A stretch of 64,000 nt of DNA from Pseudomonas lopnurensis (GTDB lineage Bacteria; Pseudomonadota; Gammaproteobacteria; Pseudomonadales; Pseudomonadaceae). The translations under genes and the position numbers were made by a program. Below the pieces are notes generated by a model. That model was not told the origin of the DNA and ran no database searches. It saw only the letters and a program-made list of their open reading frames with translations. The stretch covers positions 1 through 64,000 of the forward strand of contig NZ_JADDIX010000066.1 of NCBI RefSeq assembly GCF_015070855.1. Reading direction: 5' to 3'. Below are positions 63,387-64,000 of this stretch, in pieces (the first letter of the stretch is position 1; every line of letters starts with the position of its first letter).

Positions 63387-64000
63387 TCAGAACGGTGCCG
63401 GGCTCTCGAAACGCAGGCGCGCGCCGGTCTGCGGATGGGTCAGGGTCAGCATGCTGGCATGCAGGCACAGGCGCTCGTGCGCCCGCAACGCCTGCTCGTG
63501 GGCGTAGAGGCGGTCGCCGAGCAACGGATGGCCGGTGGACAGCATGTGCACGCGCAACTGGTGCGAGCGCCCGGTGATCGGCGTCAGTTCGACGCGGCTA
63601 TGGTCGCCGCAGCGTTCGAGGACGCGCCAGAAGGTCAGGGCATGCTTGCCCAGCTCGGGGTCAACGACGTGGCGCGGCTTGGTCGGCGGGTCGTAGCGCA
63701 GCGGCAGGTCGATGCTGCCGCTGTCGGCATCCGGCTGGCCCCAGCACAGCGCGGTGTAGGCCTTCTCGGTCTCGCGGTCATGGAACTGGCGCGACAGTTC
63801 GCGATGGCTGTCGGCGTCGCGGGCGAGCACGATCAGGCCCGAGGTTTCCCAGTCCAGGCGATGGACGATACGGGCTTCCGGATAGCCGTTTTCCTGCAGG
63901 CGGGTCACCAGGCAGTCGCGGTTGTCCTCGGCGCGGCCCGGCACGGACAGCAGCAGGGTCGGCTTGTCGATCACCAGCAGCGCGGCGTCCTGGTGGACGA
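63387..64000 (-). CDS. RluA-family pseudouridine synthase (5' end outside window)
   Basis: At least 204 residues of a pseudouridine synthase of the RluA family; reading stays open to the window edge (VHQDAALLVIDKP), so the start lies beyond position 64000. The catalytic motif HRLDWETSG contains the essential aspartate, and GRSHQLRVHM is the second family signature. It modifies uridines in rRNA or tRNA. In P. aeruginosa an rluA-type gene likewise lies next to apeB. Confidence 0.92.
   Translation of the reverse strand, partial: VHQDAALLVIDKPTLLLSVPGRAEDNRDCLVTRLQENGYPEARIVHRLDWETSGLIVLARDADSHRELSRQFHDRETEKAYTALCWGQPDADSGSIDLPLRYDPPTKPRHVVDPELGKHALTFWRVLERCGDHSRVELTPITGRSHQLRVHMLSTGHPLLGDRLYAHEQALRAHERLCLHASMLTLTHPQTGARLRFESPAPF

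Noticed and set aside
1-64000. CRISPR array, prophage or integrative element
   Set aside because: No regularly spaced repeats, integrase, attachment-site duplication at the tRNAs, or phage structural genes were seen. The defence genes sit between housekeeping genes without mobility genes.

Overview
The window looks like a chromosome segment of a Pseudomonas species related to the P. aeruginosa group. Four things point there: high GC with strong GC3 bias; the order alaS-lysC-rsmA-tRNA-Ser-tRNA-Arg and mgtE; AmrZ, FlgZ and a polar-flagellum cluster with sigma54 and sigma28 promoters; and REP elements built on GTAGGAGC...GGCGATC. No integrase, transposase gene, phage gene, CRISPR array or rRNA was seen.

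Layout. Positions 1-7000 hold housekeeping genes: a FadL-type porin, a mercaptopyruvate sulfurtransferase, rnd-ycgL-ycgN, a HEXXH metalloprotease-like protein and ltaE. Positions 7000-12100 hold alaS, lysC, rsmA and three tRNAs. Positions 12000-19200 hold a DUF4124 protein, mgtE, a complete Na+-pumping oxaloacetate decarboxylase (oadGAB), amrZ, two tiny envelope genes and tRNA-Arg(CCT). Positions 19300-46100 are one long flagellar/chemotaxis region: flgZNMA leftward, then cheV-cheR-flgBCDE-flgFGHIJKL, a glycan-modification insert (standalone APS kinase, Stf0 sulfotransferase, 1615-aa multi-domain glycosyltransferase), then fliC-flaG-fliD. The usual continuation (fliS, fliT, fleQ) is absent. 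Right after fliD lies a fragment of a second fliD 3' end, marking a recombination junction. Positions 46200-51000 hold comEA, a DUF1232 gene, an XRE/unknown/Sel1 operon and an EAL-CBS-GGDEF protein. Positions 51380-54600 hold prc and a quinone oxidoreductase. Positions 54600-63240 are a defence island read leftward: apeB followed by a type I Wadjet system (jetA, jetB, jetC, jetD) with a HEPN/MNT toxin-antitoxin pair (mntA-hepT) between jetC and jetD. The window ends inside an rluA-family gene.

How the genes work together. The flagellar genes follow the Pseudomonas hierarchy: sigma54 promoters before flgB and flgF, and sigma28 promoters before fliC and flgM. The insert between flgL and fliC sits where P. 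aeruginosa carries its flagellin glycosylation island. Its gene content suggests a flagellin glycan that is both built and sulfated locally: CysC makes PAPS, Stf0 transfers the sulfate, and the giant glycosyltransferase assembles the sugar chain. The insert is bracketed by copies of a ~197-bp MITE-like element with TA ends and a REP-like core. The Wadjet genes are packed with overlapping or near-overlapping ends, and jetA overlaps the stop codon of the housekeeping gene apeB. The toxin-antitoxin pair keeps its own ribosome binding site and appears to have lower GC, so it was probably a later insertion.

The two most interesting loci are the predicted flagellin sulfation module (36053-42321) and the Wadjet system with an embedded HEPN/MNT pair (54654-61949).
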